From positions 7,481,485 to 7,545,484 of the forward strand of contig AP024096.1 of assembly GCA_015099395.1 (NCBI GenBank): DNA of 64,000 nt. The letters run 5' to 3'. This document shows, in pieces, positions 18,360 through 26,535 of the stretch; the first letter of the stretch is position 1; each line of letters begins with the position of its first letter. Position numbers and translations under genes: made by a program. Source of the DNA: Ktedonobacteria bacterium brp13. Lineage in GTDB: Bacteria; Chloroflexota; Ktedonobacteria; Ktedonobacterales; Ktedonobacteraceae. The notes under the pieces were generated by a model. It did not search any database. It had not been told where the DNA came from and saw only the letters and a list, made by a program, of their open reading frames with translations.

Positions 18360-19205
18360 ATGACCAGTCATCACCAAAACACCAACGCAACCACCACGCA
18401 TGCAAGCGCAAACCAAGCCAACATCGATTGGACGCGTTTTGTGGCAACTGCCATGTTTGAAGGTGGACAGGCGTTCCTCAAAACCATTAGTAGTGCGGCA
18501 CCCGGTAGTGATGAAACACAGCTTCAAGCTGACGAGCGTCAGGTGGACCGACGGTTAGCGCAAGCCCTTGACAATGCCAAGCGTGCTCGCACCAATCCCG
18601 ACCCACACCTGCTGTCAGCGGTACGAAACTGGTCGCGCAAGCAAGCCATCGCCATTCTGCGTGAGAAAGCGACAGGCAAGCCCATTCGGCAAGATTTCTA
18701 CCAACCGTTTCAATTCGATCTTCAACAAGAGATCTCAACGATGGTCCTTGATCTCCAACTGTTCTTTGAACAGGAAGATGAGCAGCAAGCAGCAGCAGCC
18801 AAGCAGCAAGCAGCCAAGAAACGGCAAGAAGCAGAACAAGCCTTCGGCGCAGCATACCCAGTCATTCAGGGCTTGAGTGATGCTGTTTTGAATGGCGAGC
18901 AGTCGCGCCAAACCATTTTTGAGTCAGGTCAACAGGCCGCTCAAGAATGGGCAAACAAATATGAGGAGAGTATGAGGGCACGTGAGAGACAGCTTGAAGA
19001 GCGTGAACAACTCATCAAGCAGCAAGAGAGTGATGACCGAGCACACCAAATCGCCCTGCGGCAGCTTGCCAAATGGGACGATAGAAATTCCTTTGCCAAC
19101 ACGGTTGTGAGCACGGGAAAAAATACCCTTGGGTGCCTCTTCATCTGGATCTTGATTGTCGTCGGTCTTCTGGCGGCGGTCTATCTCGCGTTTCCCCATC
19201 ACTAA
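18360..19205 (+). CDS. Tail-anchored coiled-coil protein, hypothetical
   Basis: ATG 18360 follows AAGAGGGACC and gives 281 residues; an in-frame upstream start lacks a ribosome site. A low-complexity polar N-terminus is followed by long charged helices. Two coiled-coil tracts stand out (EQEDEQQAAAAKQQAAKK and EESMRARERQLEEREQLIK). One C-terminal membrane segment (LGCLFIWILIVVGLLAAVYLAF) ends four residues before the stop, so the bulk would face the cytoplasm. I do not recognise a family. It is an isolated plus-strand gene. Confidence 0.7.
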   Translation: MTSHHQNTNATTTHASANQANIDWTRFVATAMFEGGQAFLKTISSAAPGSDETQLQADERQVDRRLAQALDNAKRARTNPDPHLLSAVRNWSRKQAIAILREKATGKPIRQDFYQPFQFDLQQEISTMVLDLQLFFEQEDEQQAAAAKQQAAKKRQEAEQAFGAAYPVIQGLSDAVLNGEQSRQTIFESGQQAAQEWANKYEESMRARERQLEEREQLIKQQESDDRAHQIALRQLAKWDDRNSFANTVVSTGKNTLGCLFIWILIVVGLLAAVYLAFPHH

Positions 19206-19367
19206 TCCTCACCATTGTAGTTTGGCCAGGAAGGAATATAGCACTGCTGCTCCTTCCCTCGTTGCAAATCCTCTCCTGCGCATCCGGGAGAGGCTTCGCT
19301 CGTGCGAAGAAGCAGATCAAGCCTCCGTTTGGGAGCGTGATCTGGCGAGAGGATGAAACGTGTTCAC

Positions 19368-19473
19368 GTTCGCTCCCTTTATGGTTGAGCTTGCTCGTGA
19401 GGCGCATTTCATCCTCTCAACGATGCCACTATGTGTTGTCTGATCATGTTCGCTCCCTTTATGGTTGAGCTTG
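19368..19473 (+). repeat. 26-bp direct repeat pair
   Basis: GTTCGCTCCCTTTATGGTTG followed by AGCTTG occurs at 19368-19393 and again at 19448-19473, an 80-bp period. The surrounding 19,206-19,680 interval has no supported gene. Confidence 0.7.
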
Positions 19474-19516
19474 TTCATGACCATCCATCCCATAGCGTTT
19501 ATTGTGACCATCAAAC

Positions 19517-19562
19517 AACAAGAAGAAGAGTGTCGGGGTTTTCCCCTTCCTCTTCTCTTGTT
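19517..19562. terminator. Candidate bidirectional terminator hairpin
   Basis: AACAAGA...GAAGAG...GGGG pairs with CCCC...CTCTTC...TCTTGTT around a TTTT loop. It lies between the ends of the plus-strand gene at 18360 and the minus-strand tnpB. A classic T-run is lacking. Confidence 0.4.
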
Positions 19563-19680
19563 CCGTTATCCAAACCTTACCCAAATATAGACAGGCTACA
19601 TTTCGTGTTTGGTTCCTGTTTCAACGACCGTCGTTTCACTTGCTGCTGCCAGCAAGCCAGAGCGCCAATCTCCGCAGGCG

Positions 19681-20852
19681 TCAATTCCCGTGTAACTCAC
19701 GGTACTCAATAGGATATCCTGCTGCTGCTAATACTTTCGCTGCATTGTAATCTCGATCTGCTACATAGCCGCAATCGAAACAGACGAAGACGCGCTCGCT
19801 GAGTGTCAACGCTTCTCGGATGGTTCCACAACTTGAGCAGGTCTTCGAAGATGGATGCCAGCGACTTACTATCTGTACAGTGCTTCCTGACTGAGCTGCT
19901 TTATATTCGATGTGTCGCCTGAACTCAGACAAACCTACATCGGCAATGGCCCGACTCAATCGTCTATTCTTGAGCATTCCAGACACATTCAGGTCTTCTA
20001 ACACAATCACAGATGGCCTCTCTTCAGGTGACTTGGTTCTCATCACCATCTGAGAGGTCGCTTTGTGCAACGTGTCTTTGCGAATATTGGCAATATGAGC
20101 GTGCAATCTGGCAAGTTTACGGTTCGCCTTCTGCCGATTCTTTGAGCCTTTTCCCTTACGAGCGTGTTGCCGTGAAAGTCGTCTGAGCTTCTTCAGGTTC
20201 TTTCGCAGCGCTTGAGGATTCTCAATCGTCTCCCCAGTGGAGAGCACTGCTAACGATTTGATCCCCAGGTCTACCCCGATGACAGGCCAGTAGCTGCTAC
20301 TGGTTCAGGATGTTCTTCTTCCACCTGGAGAGAAATATACCAGCGTCCCGCCTGTTCGCTGACGGTCGCGCTCAGGATTTTGACTCCCCAGGTAGGAAGA
20401 TAGCCAGGTTCTTTCAAACGCAGCTTCCCTAGACGCGGCAATTGTACCCAGGACTTGCCCACGTGAATAGCGCCCGTTAAACGAAAGCTCCCAATGCCGT
20501 GTTTTTTTGATTTGAAACGAGGGAATCCAGGTTTGCCGCGCCACTTGCCCTGTTTCTTGAGGTGGCAACGTTTCCAGAAGTTCTTGAAGGCTTTCTCTAG
20601 ATCACGTAAACTTTCTTGAGGGGCGCATTTCGAGACGTCGTACATCCAGGGAACATCTGTCTGTTTCAGTGCGTTCAGCTCTTTATGCAGACTGATCGCA
20701 CTTGGTGTTTTTCGTCCCCCCTCTCGCTCCTCTTGATAGCGACGTAGACCCCAATTGTACGCCCATCGTGCGGCCCCTGCATGCTGAAGACAGGCGGTTT
20801 TCTGCACATTATTGAGATCTACCTCAGTTTTGTAGCCACGTGTGAGTCTCAT
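19681..20852 (-). pseudogene. tnpB: TnpB with zinc finger, split by a frameshift
   Basis: Two frames together form a normal ~390-residue TnpB, the RNA-guided nuclease of IS200/IS605-type elements. The N-terminal half (start ATG 20852, MRLTRGYKTEVDLN) ends at GLSSG near 20271. The C-terminal half resumes in another frame with VIGVDLGIKSLAV (RuvC-I) and continues through VIVLEDLNVSGM (RuvC-II), CSSCG...CFDCG (zinc finger) and DRDYNAAKVL (RuvC-III). The shift sits in GGCCTGTCATCGGGG, right at the first catalytic Asp. Either the gene is dead or the base call is wrong; no slippery run is visible. No tnpA is adjacent. Confidence 0.88.
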
Positions 20853-20948
20853 CTGAACATCCCGTTACTGATTTCCTGAAACATATGTCTACCAGGTGTA
20901 TTCTCTCACTGGTAAGCAAAATCGGTAATGGCAGAAAAGTCTTTACCC

Positions 20949-21126
20949 CAAATTTGGTCCAAATTAGCGACACATTTTTGTCAATGCGCTTGGGGCCTCA
21001 AATCATAGCACAGCAAAAAGGCAGAAGAACTGGAGCTTCGTATGCACAGAGATTTACTGTTTGCTTGGTCTAAGTTGTTTATCAATGTGCTCCGAGTTTT
21101 TATGTCGCTAATTTGGACCAAATTTA
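20949..21126. repeat. 178-bp foldback element with 24-bp arms
   Basis: CAAATTTGGTCCAAATTAGC plus GACA at 20949-20972 is inverted at 21103-21126 with a single mismatch at the outer base. The 130 bases between have no gene. The arm itself contains the palindrome CCAAATTTGG. It may be a MITE or a protein-binding site; the rest of 20,853-21,255 shows nothing else. Confidence 0.7.
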
Positions 21127-21255
21127 GGTTTACATATAGCCATGAATGTCCATAGAATCCGAAACAGATTTTACCCCTGTATTTTAGAAGATCGTTGAGC
21201 ATACCTGATTGAGAGATTGCTCATCCGTTGAGTCTATCTCCTTTCATTGTTTTCG

Positions 21256-21260
21256 TTTCT
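21256..21260. repeat. Target duplication, left (TTTCT)
   Basis: Identical to 25421-25425. Both copies touch the outer ends of the 108-bp inverted repeats exactly. Confidence 0.7.
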
Positions 21261-21368
21261 TAGTAAATAAGGTGAAATCCGCACAAATTTTGAGGTAAAA
21301 CTGACAAAATCAGCGCGAAGAGTTGAAATCAACCATCCAGAACCTGGAGAAACCGCTCCCCATCTGGT
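21261..21368 (+). repeat. Left 108-bp terminal inverted repeat
   Basis: Begins TAGTAAATAAGGTGAAATCC and ends CCCCATCTGGT. It matches the reverse complement of 25313-25420 at 107 of 108 positions. Beyond 21368 the match stops. Confidence 0.95.
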
Positions 21369-21580
21369 TTCTTCCATCGATACCTTGTAAATTGGCATCT
21401 TTTGAAGCAAGGCACTTGAGGGTAGCCTCAGATTCTCGCGGAAGTATGCAGGATCGGTGTCGTTTTGGCCAAGACGGCATCACGACGGGCGCGAAGACGC
21501 GGGTTTCCTTTGGGGAGTGTAAGACTCTAGATACCCTACATGTATATGGAGCGATACGGGAAAAGAGAGCACCGGATGGA

Positions 21581-23917
21581 TCATGGCGAGGTCAGGATCG
21601 TGCCATTGTATCCGACGGCGACAAACTGTGTCCCCGACCAGGCAATGCCAGCAAGAGGTTGCGAGGTATCCGAGATCTGAGCCGTCCAGGTGCGCCCATC
21701 CGGCGAGGTCAGAATCGTGCCATTCCCTCCGACTGCAACAAACTGCGACCCCGACCAGGCAACGCCATTAAGACCGTACGAGGCACCTGCAGTCTGGGCT
21801 GTCCAGGTGCGCCCATCCGGCGAGGTCAGGATCGCGTTACTCCCGACGGTGACAAACTGCGATCCCGACCAGGCAATGCCAAAAAGAGGTTGCGAGGTGC
21901 CTGAGGCTTGAGCCGTCCAGGTGCGCCCATCCGGCGAGGTCAGGATCGCGCCATTCCCTCCGATGGCGACAAACTGCGACCCCGACCAGGCAACGCCATT
22001 AAGATCGTACGAGGCACCTGCAGTCTGGGCCGTCCAGGTATGCCCATCCGGTGAGGTCAGGATCGCGCTATCCAATCCGACGGCGACAAACTGCGATCCC
22101 GAGCAGGCAATGCCAAGAAGAGCGTGCGAGGTACCTGAGTTCTGGGTTGTCCAGGTGATTCCACCCAGCGAAGTCAGGATCACGTTTCCCTCGATCGCGC
22201 TTCCCCCGACGGCGACAAACTGTGTCCCTGAGAAGGCAATGCCAAAAAGAGTTTGCAAGGTGCCCACAGTCTGGGTTGTCCAGGCGCTTCCATCCGGCGA
22301 AGTCAGGATCGTGTCAAATCCGACGGCAACAAACTGTGTCCCTGAGCAGGCAATGCCAAGAAGAGGTTGCGAGGCGCCCGAGACCTGGGGCTTCCAGGTG
22401 GTTCCATCCGACGAGGTCAGGATCGCGCCATCCAATCCGACGGCGACAAACTGTGTCCCCGACCAGGCAATGCCAGCAAGATGGTGCGAGGTGTCCGAGA
22501 TCTGAGCCGTCCAGGTGATTCCATCCGATGAGGTCAGGATCGTGTCATTGGATCCGACGGCAACAAGCAGCCTCCCTGAGCAGGCAATGTCATTAAAATA
22601 CTGCGAGGTGCCTGAGTTCTGGGTTGTCCAGGTGATTCCATCCGGCGAAGTCAGGATCGCGCTTCCCCCGATGGCGACAAACTGTGTCCCCGACCAGGCA
22701 ATACTAATAAGATCGTGCGAGGCACCTGCAGTCTGGGCCGTCCAGGTATGCCCATCCGGTGAGGTCAGGATCGCGCCATCCCATCCGACGGCGACAAACC
22801 GTGTCCCTGACCAGGCAATGCCAAAAAGAGGTTGCGAGGTGCCTGAGTTCTGGGGTCTCCAGGTGATTCCATCCGATGAGGTCAGGATCGTGCCATTGCC
22901 TCCGACTGCGACAAATTGCGATCCCGACCAGGCAATGTCATTAAGAGCGTACGAGGTGCCTGAGTTCCGGGGTCTCCAGGTGCGCCCATCCGGCGAGGTC
23001 AGGATCGCGCCATCCCATCCGACGGCGACAAACTGTGTCCCTGAGCAGGCAATGCCATTAAGATCGTACGAGGGACGCGAGTTCTGGGGCTTCCAGGTGC
23101 GCCCATCCAGCGAGGTCAGGATCGTATCTCCGACGGCGACAAACTGTGTCCCTGAGCAGGCAATGCCAAGAAGAGGTTGCGAGGCGCCCGAGACCTGGGG
23201 CGTCCACTTGTGGGAAAAGTAGCCGATAGCTCTGTCCCCCAGGAGCGCAAGGAGTGCGAAACCAGCACCAGCACCAGCGCCATATTTGAGAACGTTGAGA
23301 AGCGTACGACGGGATAGCTTTCCCGACGAGCTCTGCAACCCCTTGCGGAGAGCTGCTGGGTTAGGCAAATGCGGTGATGGTGGTGTAGGGCTGCTTGTGG
23401 TGGCTTGCGAGGAAGGAGAAGAAGGCAGGAGAGCAGGATGGCGCACCGTTTCCTCTCTGAGGATTTCTCTGGCGATCTGGCTGATCCCCTTTACCACATT
23501 CACAAAAGCTTCATCCCTGTTTCGCCATGTTGTAATAGGTTTTGCCTCTTCTGGTAATACTTGAAGTGCCCCTAATGGGGTTATCTGCCACTCGACAGGG
23601 GCTAAAATAATGGGGATCACCCATGCTTCTCCGCGCTGATGCCGCCCGAGGGCACGCTGCATTTCCTTGTGATAGCAATAATCCGATGCAATAAAAGATT
23701 TGCTGACCAGTAAGAGGATGATCTGAGCCTCATCTAAACGAGCATGGAATACTTGCTCCCATATCATACCGGGAGGGATGTTAATATCAGCCCAGAGGGT
23801 AATAAGCGCTACTCGTTCGAGAGAAGCGAGTTGCTTTTTGAGTTCATCGAGAAGCTTCCGATCTTCGTGCGCATAGCAACATACGGTCTTGATACTGTTC
23901 TCCTGGCTCATGTTCAT
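21581..23917 (-). CDS. TIR-domain membrane protein with beta-propeller repeats
   Basis: The protein has 778 residues. An N-terminal TIR domain (about 8-155) has KTVCCYAHEDRKLLDELKKQ, a LITLWADINIPPG box and the helix SDYCYHKEMQRAL with the likely catalytic Glu of NAD-degrading TIRs. A Pro/Ser linker leads to one membrane segment (GAGAGAGFALLALLGD, ~213-228). About 12-13 repeats of ~42 residues follow, built around SGTQFVAVG, ILTSPDGRTW and a spacer; these resemble BNR/YCF48-like propeller blades. The protein ends within a blade. The start lies 12 bases after the upstream stop, so it is cotranscribed with the TnsA-like gene. It could be a membrane-anchored sensor/effector; function is inferred. 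Confidence 0.85.
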   Translation of the reverse strand: MNMSQENSIKTVCCYAHEDRKLLDELKKQLASLERVALITLWADINIPPGMIWEQVFHARLDEAQIILLLVSKSFIASDYCYHKEMQRALGRHQRGEAWVIPIILAPVEWQITPLGALQVLPEEAKPITTWRNRDEAFVNVVKGISQIAREILREETVRHPALLPSSPSSQATTSSPTPPSPHLPNPAALRKGLQSSSGKLSRRTLLNVLKYGAGAGAGFALLALLGDRAIGYFSHKWTPQVSGASQPLLGIACSGTQFVAVGDTILTSLDGRTWKPQNSRPSYDLNGIACSGTQFVAVGWDGAILTSPDGRTWRPRNSGTSYALNDIAWSGSQFVAVGGNGTILTSSDGITWRPQNSGTSQPLFGIAWSGTRFVAVGWDGAILTSPDGHTWTAQTAGASHDLISIAWSGTQFVAIGGSAILTSPDGITWTTQNSGTSQYFNDIACSGRLLVAVGSNDTILTSSDGITWTAQISDTSHHLAGIAWSGTQFVAVGLDGAILTSSDGTTWKPQVSGASQPLLGIACSGTQFVAVGFDTILTSPDGSAWTTQTVGTLQTLFGIAFSGTQFVAVGGSAIEGNVILTSLGGITWTTQNSGTSHALLGIACSGSQFVAVGLDSAILTSPDGHTWTAQTAGASYDLNGVAWSGSQFVAIGGNGAILTSPDGRTWTAQASGTSQPLFGIAWSGSQFVTVGSNAILTSPDGRTWTAQTAGASYGLNGVAWSGSQFVAVGGNGTILTSPDGRTWTAQISDTSQPLAGIAWSGTQFVAVGYNGTILTSP

Positions 23918-23929
23918 CTGCTTCCTTTG

Positions 23930-25219
23930 CTATCTCCCAACCATCTCCCAGATCATTTTCCCCCTGGCCCATCGTTGTCCGGTATTGGGAGTAGTCGTTT
24001 TGCGTTGGTCGTAAGAAGGAAGTTTAACCGGGGTGCCAGAATCCTTCGACAAGCGGGCGGCCACCTGCTGCATTTCTGAATGCTCATGGATGGCGGTCTT
24101 CGACAGGCGCGTCGGCAGCAGATACAACCGCCGGATACACTCCTGGAAGGCCGGATGCATGGTGCTCTTTCGTTGGTAACTCCCACGAGGCACACAGGCT
24201 ATCTGGCCTTTTTCGCGAGTTCGTTGGACCAGACGAGAGAGTGTTGAAGGCACCATCCCTGACTCCTTCGCAACGATGGTTTGAGAGGCTCCGGCAAGCA
24301 CCAGCTCGACAGCACGCAGATTCCGGTGAAACTGCTCCCGTTGTTTCTCCGGCAAGGTGGAGGCATCGACGGTCGAACCGACCATGCTTGTGCTCTGTTC
24401 TGGCAAAGCGGTTGCCGCCGAAACTCCAGGAACGTCTGCAAGAAGCGTATCAGGGAGAGGCGGAGGCTGAAGTGCGACAGCATCAGGCGAGAGCAAGGCC
24501 AGAGGAAGTTTCCGATCAAGCGTGTGTCGCTCTAGATCAATCAACAGATGCCCTGCTGCCGCACTATCTCCGATGAGTTTCCAGATCGCTGCTTCGACCA
24601 GATTCGCAGGCCACCGTCCGGCGAGACGGCTTTCAATCTCCTCGACGCTGGCGACCTCTCCCCAGGGCCAGATCTCTTGCACAGCCAGCACGATCTCCGC
24701 AAAGGTGGGAAACGTCTTCCGCCTGACATGCAAGAACACCAAATTGTAGTGGCGCTGTTGGGTAAGCGTCCGTTCCGTGCCAATCCAGAAAACACCTCGT
24801 CGGATACGCGCCAGGCGTCGTGCAGCCTCTGCTTTTGCAAGATTGCGATCTTGCCGTTTGTCGTCCTCCATACCTGCCTCAGCGATGAAAAAGGTTCCAT
24901 TCGAGAGCATGCCTACCGCATCGGGCAAGTAGTCATGGGGCTTTCCTTCAAACGTGTAGCCGATAGCAAAAGGCGCATCCTTGGGGGTGGGGAGTCGGTA
25001 GGTCTTTGCAAACGCTGGTCCAATGTCGCCACGCGCATAGCTGACCACCTGGGGATTGTATTCAAGCCACAGAAACAGAAGGAGGCGCTCTTCGAGTTGG
25101 CTACAAAACGGCTGGCGGAGAGGAAAAACGGTATCGGTTTTGAGACTGGGAAGCCATCCCGAAATGGAACGACCTGCAATTTTGAACAGATCGATCCCAT
25201 CAACAACCGGTACAACCAC
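23930..25219 (-). CDS. TnsA-like nuclease fused to a TnsB-like HTH region
   Basis: GTG 25219 follows AGGAGGGATACCA and gives 429 residues. Residues ~35-185 resemble the Tn7 TnsA endonuclease: SQLEERLLLFLWLEYNPQVVSY, then DYLPDAVGM and FFIAEAGMED. The usual catalytic QxK/ExK lysine is not at the expected place (EAG), so cleavage activity is uncertain. Residues ~215-235 form a TnsA C-terminal-like helical part. Residues ~295-395 (FHRNLRAVELVLAGASQTIVAK, STLSRLVQRTREKG) resemble the N-terminal DNA-binding helices of TnsB/Mu-type transposases. The DDE catalytic domain is absent and the gene ends cleanly before the TIR gene. Its 5' end is ~90 bases from the right terminal repeat. Confidence 0.75.
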   Translation of the reverse strand: MVVPVVDGIDLFKIAGRSISGWLPSLKTDTVFPLRQPFCSQLEERLLLFLWLEYNPQVVSYARGDIGPAFAKTYRLPTPKDAPFAIGYTFEGKPHDYLPDAVGMLSNGTFFIAEAGMEDDKRQDRNLAKAEAARRLARIRRGVFWIGTERTLTQQRHYNLVFLHVRRKTFPTFAEIVLAVQEIWPWGEVASVEEIESRLAGRWPANLVEAAIWKLIGDSAAAGHLLIDLERHTLDRKLPLALLSPDAVALQPPPLPDTLLADVPGVSAATALPEQSTSMVGSTVDASTLPEKQREQFHRNLRAVELVLAGASQTIVAKESGMVPSTLSRLVQRTREKGQIACVPRGSYQRKSTMHPAFQECIRRLYLLPTRLSKTAIHEHSEMQQVAARLSKDSGTPVKLPSYDQRKTTTPNTGQRWARGKMIWEMVGR

Positions 25220-25312
25220 TGGTATCCCTCCTGCCCGGGCGGGGAATGAAGCGCCTCAGCTGCTTCTGTGTTTGCGCCTCGTGTCTCCCATTTACAATGC
25301 TGAGAAAAGTAT

Positions 25313-25420
25313 ACCAGATGGGGAGCGGTTTCTCCAGGTTCTGGATGGTTGATTTCAACTCTTCGCGCTGATTTTGTCAGTTTTACCTCAAAATTTGTGC
25401 GGATTTCACCCTATTTACTA
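25313..25420 (-). repeat. Right 108-bp terminal inverted repeat
   Basis: Reverse complement of the left repeat apart from one base. The promoter for the two-gene unit may lie between this repeat and the GTG at 25219. Confidence 0.95.
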
Positions 25421-25425
25421 TTTCT
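25421..25425. repeat. Target duplication, right (TTTCT)
   Basis: Matches the 5 bases just outside the left end of the element. Confidence 0.7.
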
Positions 25426-26535
25426 CTCTGCTGTTCATTTTTTATTCAATGACCCTGCGGAATATGTGTGAATGACGTATTGGGATCAGTCAACGATAGA
25501 TCCAAGGCAGGAATACCGCTTCTGCATGTAGCACGTGTGAAAGGGAATACCGCAACCTTTTCAGATGCGCCGCGTTTTGATAAACGTGTGACGAAACCGA
25601 GATCTGCCGAAGCGTGAGCAACAGTCTCTTACAGCCTGGCAGGCATGTGGAAGATCGGCGAGCGCCAAGAAAAGGAATGGCAATCGTGTGTGTAAACGGA
25701 GGAAGCGTTCCAACTTTTTTTCCCTACCCTCCTCCACCCTCCCCCTTGATTCTCCCTCCCTCCCTCTCAGATGCCCCCCTACTCCAGGAGATGTGTCTGT
25801 ATAGTTGAAGTGAATAGAAAAAAGAAAAGCGGATGAACAATCTGCACCCGGCAGCAATGCCACACCCGTATCGTCGTTTTCCCTCCTGCTGAAAGAGAAT
25901 GGCGATGATACAAGCATCAGCAAGCTAACATGAACGCGTGTGATTGTTGATGGGCTGAAATGAGGATTGTAGGGCATTCATAGTTTCTATGAACGAACTC
26001 TCTTGATGATCAGCACAGACTGTTTTGTTTTTTGTAGGTGATAGCAGTGGAAGAGGATTTTCTATAGGCGGGAATGTTTTAGGAAAGAGATGCTATAGAT
26101 CGTGCCTTGTATATCGAAAGTGGGAAAGAGGGTCTCTGTAGGCGGTAACTCTGTACGTTGCATTATGGAGATAGCAAAAAGTATTAGAAGACACTTGGTA
26201 GGCTGTATCAGTAAAGCGTCTCGTGTTTTGTGTGGTATGCGCTTTGTTCTCCTTGTTTGCCTTGTTCGTATCTCTCGTCATCCATGGCTTGATGTGATCC
26301 AGCGATGGTGTCGGCCCGAGAGACGCTGCTCATTGGAATAGCGTGTCTGTTGACGTGATACAAAGTATTATCTAGAAAAGGCTGCATTCCCATTCTTATC
26401 GGGAAAATGAGCTCTTTTTTGAGAAAAGAAGCATCGTAGGGAGATTTTTTGTGCTTTTTCCAGAGCGGTGATAGGTGTGTCTTACAGATGCCCATCTGTG
26501 CTTCCTTTGGGAGGTAGAGAAGGAAGGATATACAT
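25426..26535. other. Long gene-free stretch with a G-rich minus-strand tract
   Basis: No reading frame here has convincing start and composition. On the minus strand 25722-25766 contains runs GGGAGGGAGGG and GGGGGAGGGTGG with short spacers, which can form a G-quadruplex. The last 20 bases hold the ribosome site of the PP2C gene (GAAGGAAGGATAT). Confidence 0.5.

Larger units (their letters stand above)
21261..25420. mobile_element. 4,160-bp TIR/TnsA-like element with 108-bp terminal inverted repeats
   Basis: The left end 21261-21368 and right end 25313-25420 are inverted copies over 108 bases with one mismatch (21270/25411). TTTCT directly abuts both outer ends (21256-21260 and 25421-25425), which fits the 5-bp target duplication known for Tn7- and Tn5053-type transposition. 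The arms contain repeated GTGAAATC/GTTGAAATC motifs and small palindromes (CTGACAAAATCAG, GTTGAAATCAAC), like clustered transposase-binding sites. Only two genes lie inside, both minus strand. No DDE transposase is present, so movement would need help in trans. Confidence 0.85.

Noticed and set aside
21921..23222. Plus-strand frames with MRPSGEVRI/ATNCDPD repeats
   Set aside because: Antisense shadow of the TIR-propeller gene; the repeats mirror the propeller blades.
21261..25420. CRISPR or phage origin for the long inverted ends
   Set aside because: There is a single pair of long inverted copies, not an array with spacers, and a 5-bp target repeat points to transposition.
25561..25977. 138-codon minus-strand frame in the gap before the PP2C gene
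   Set aside because: It runs through the G-rich tract, has no recognisable domain and no convincing ribosome site.
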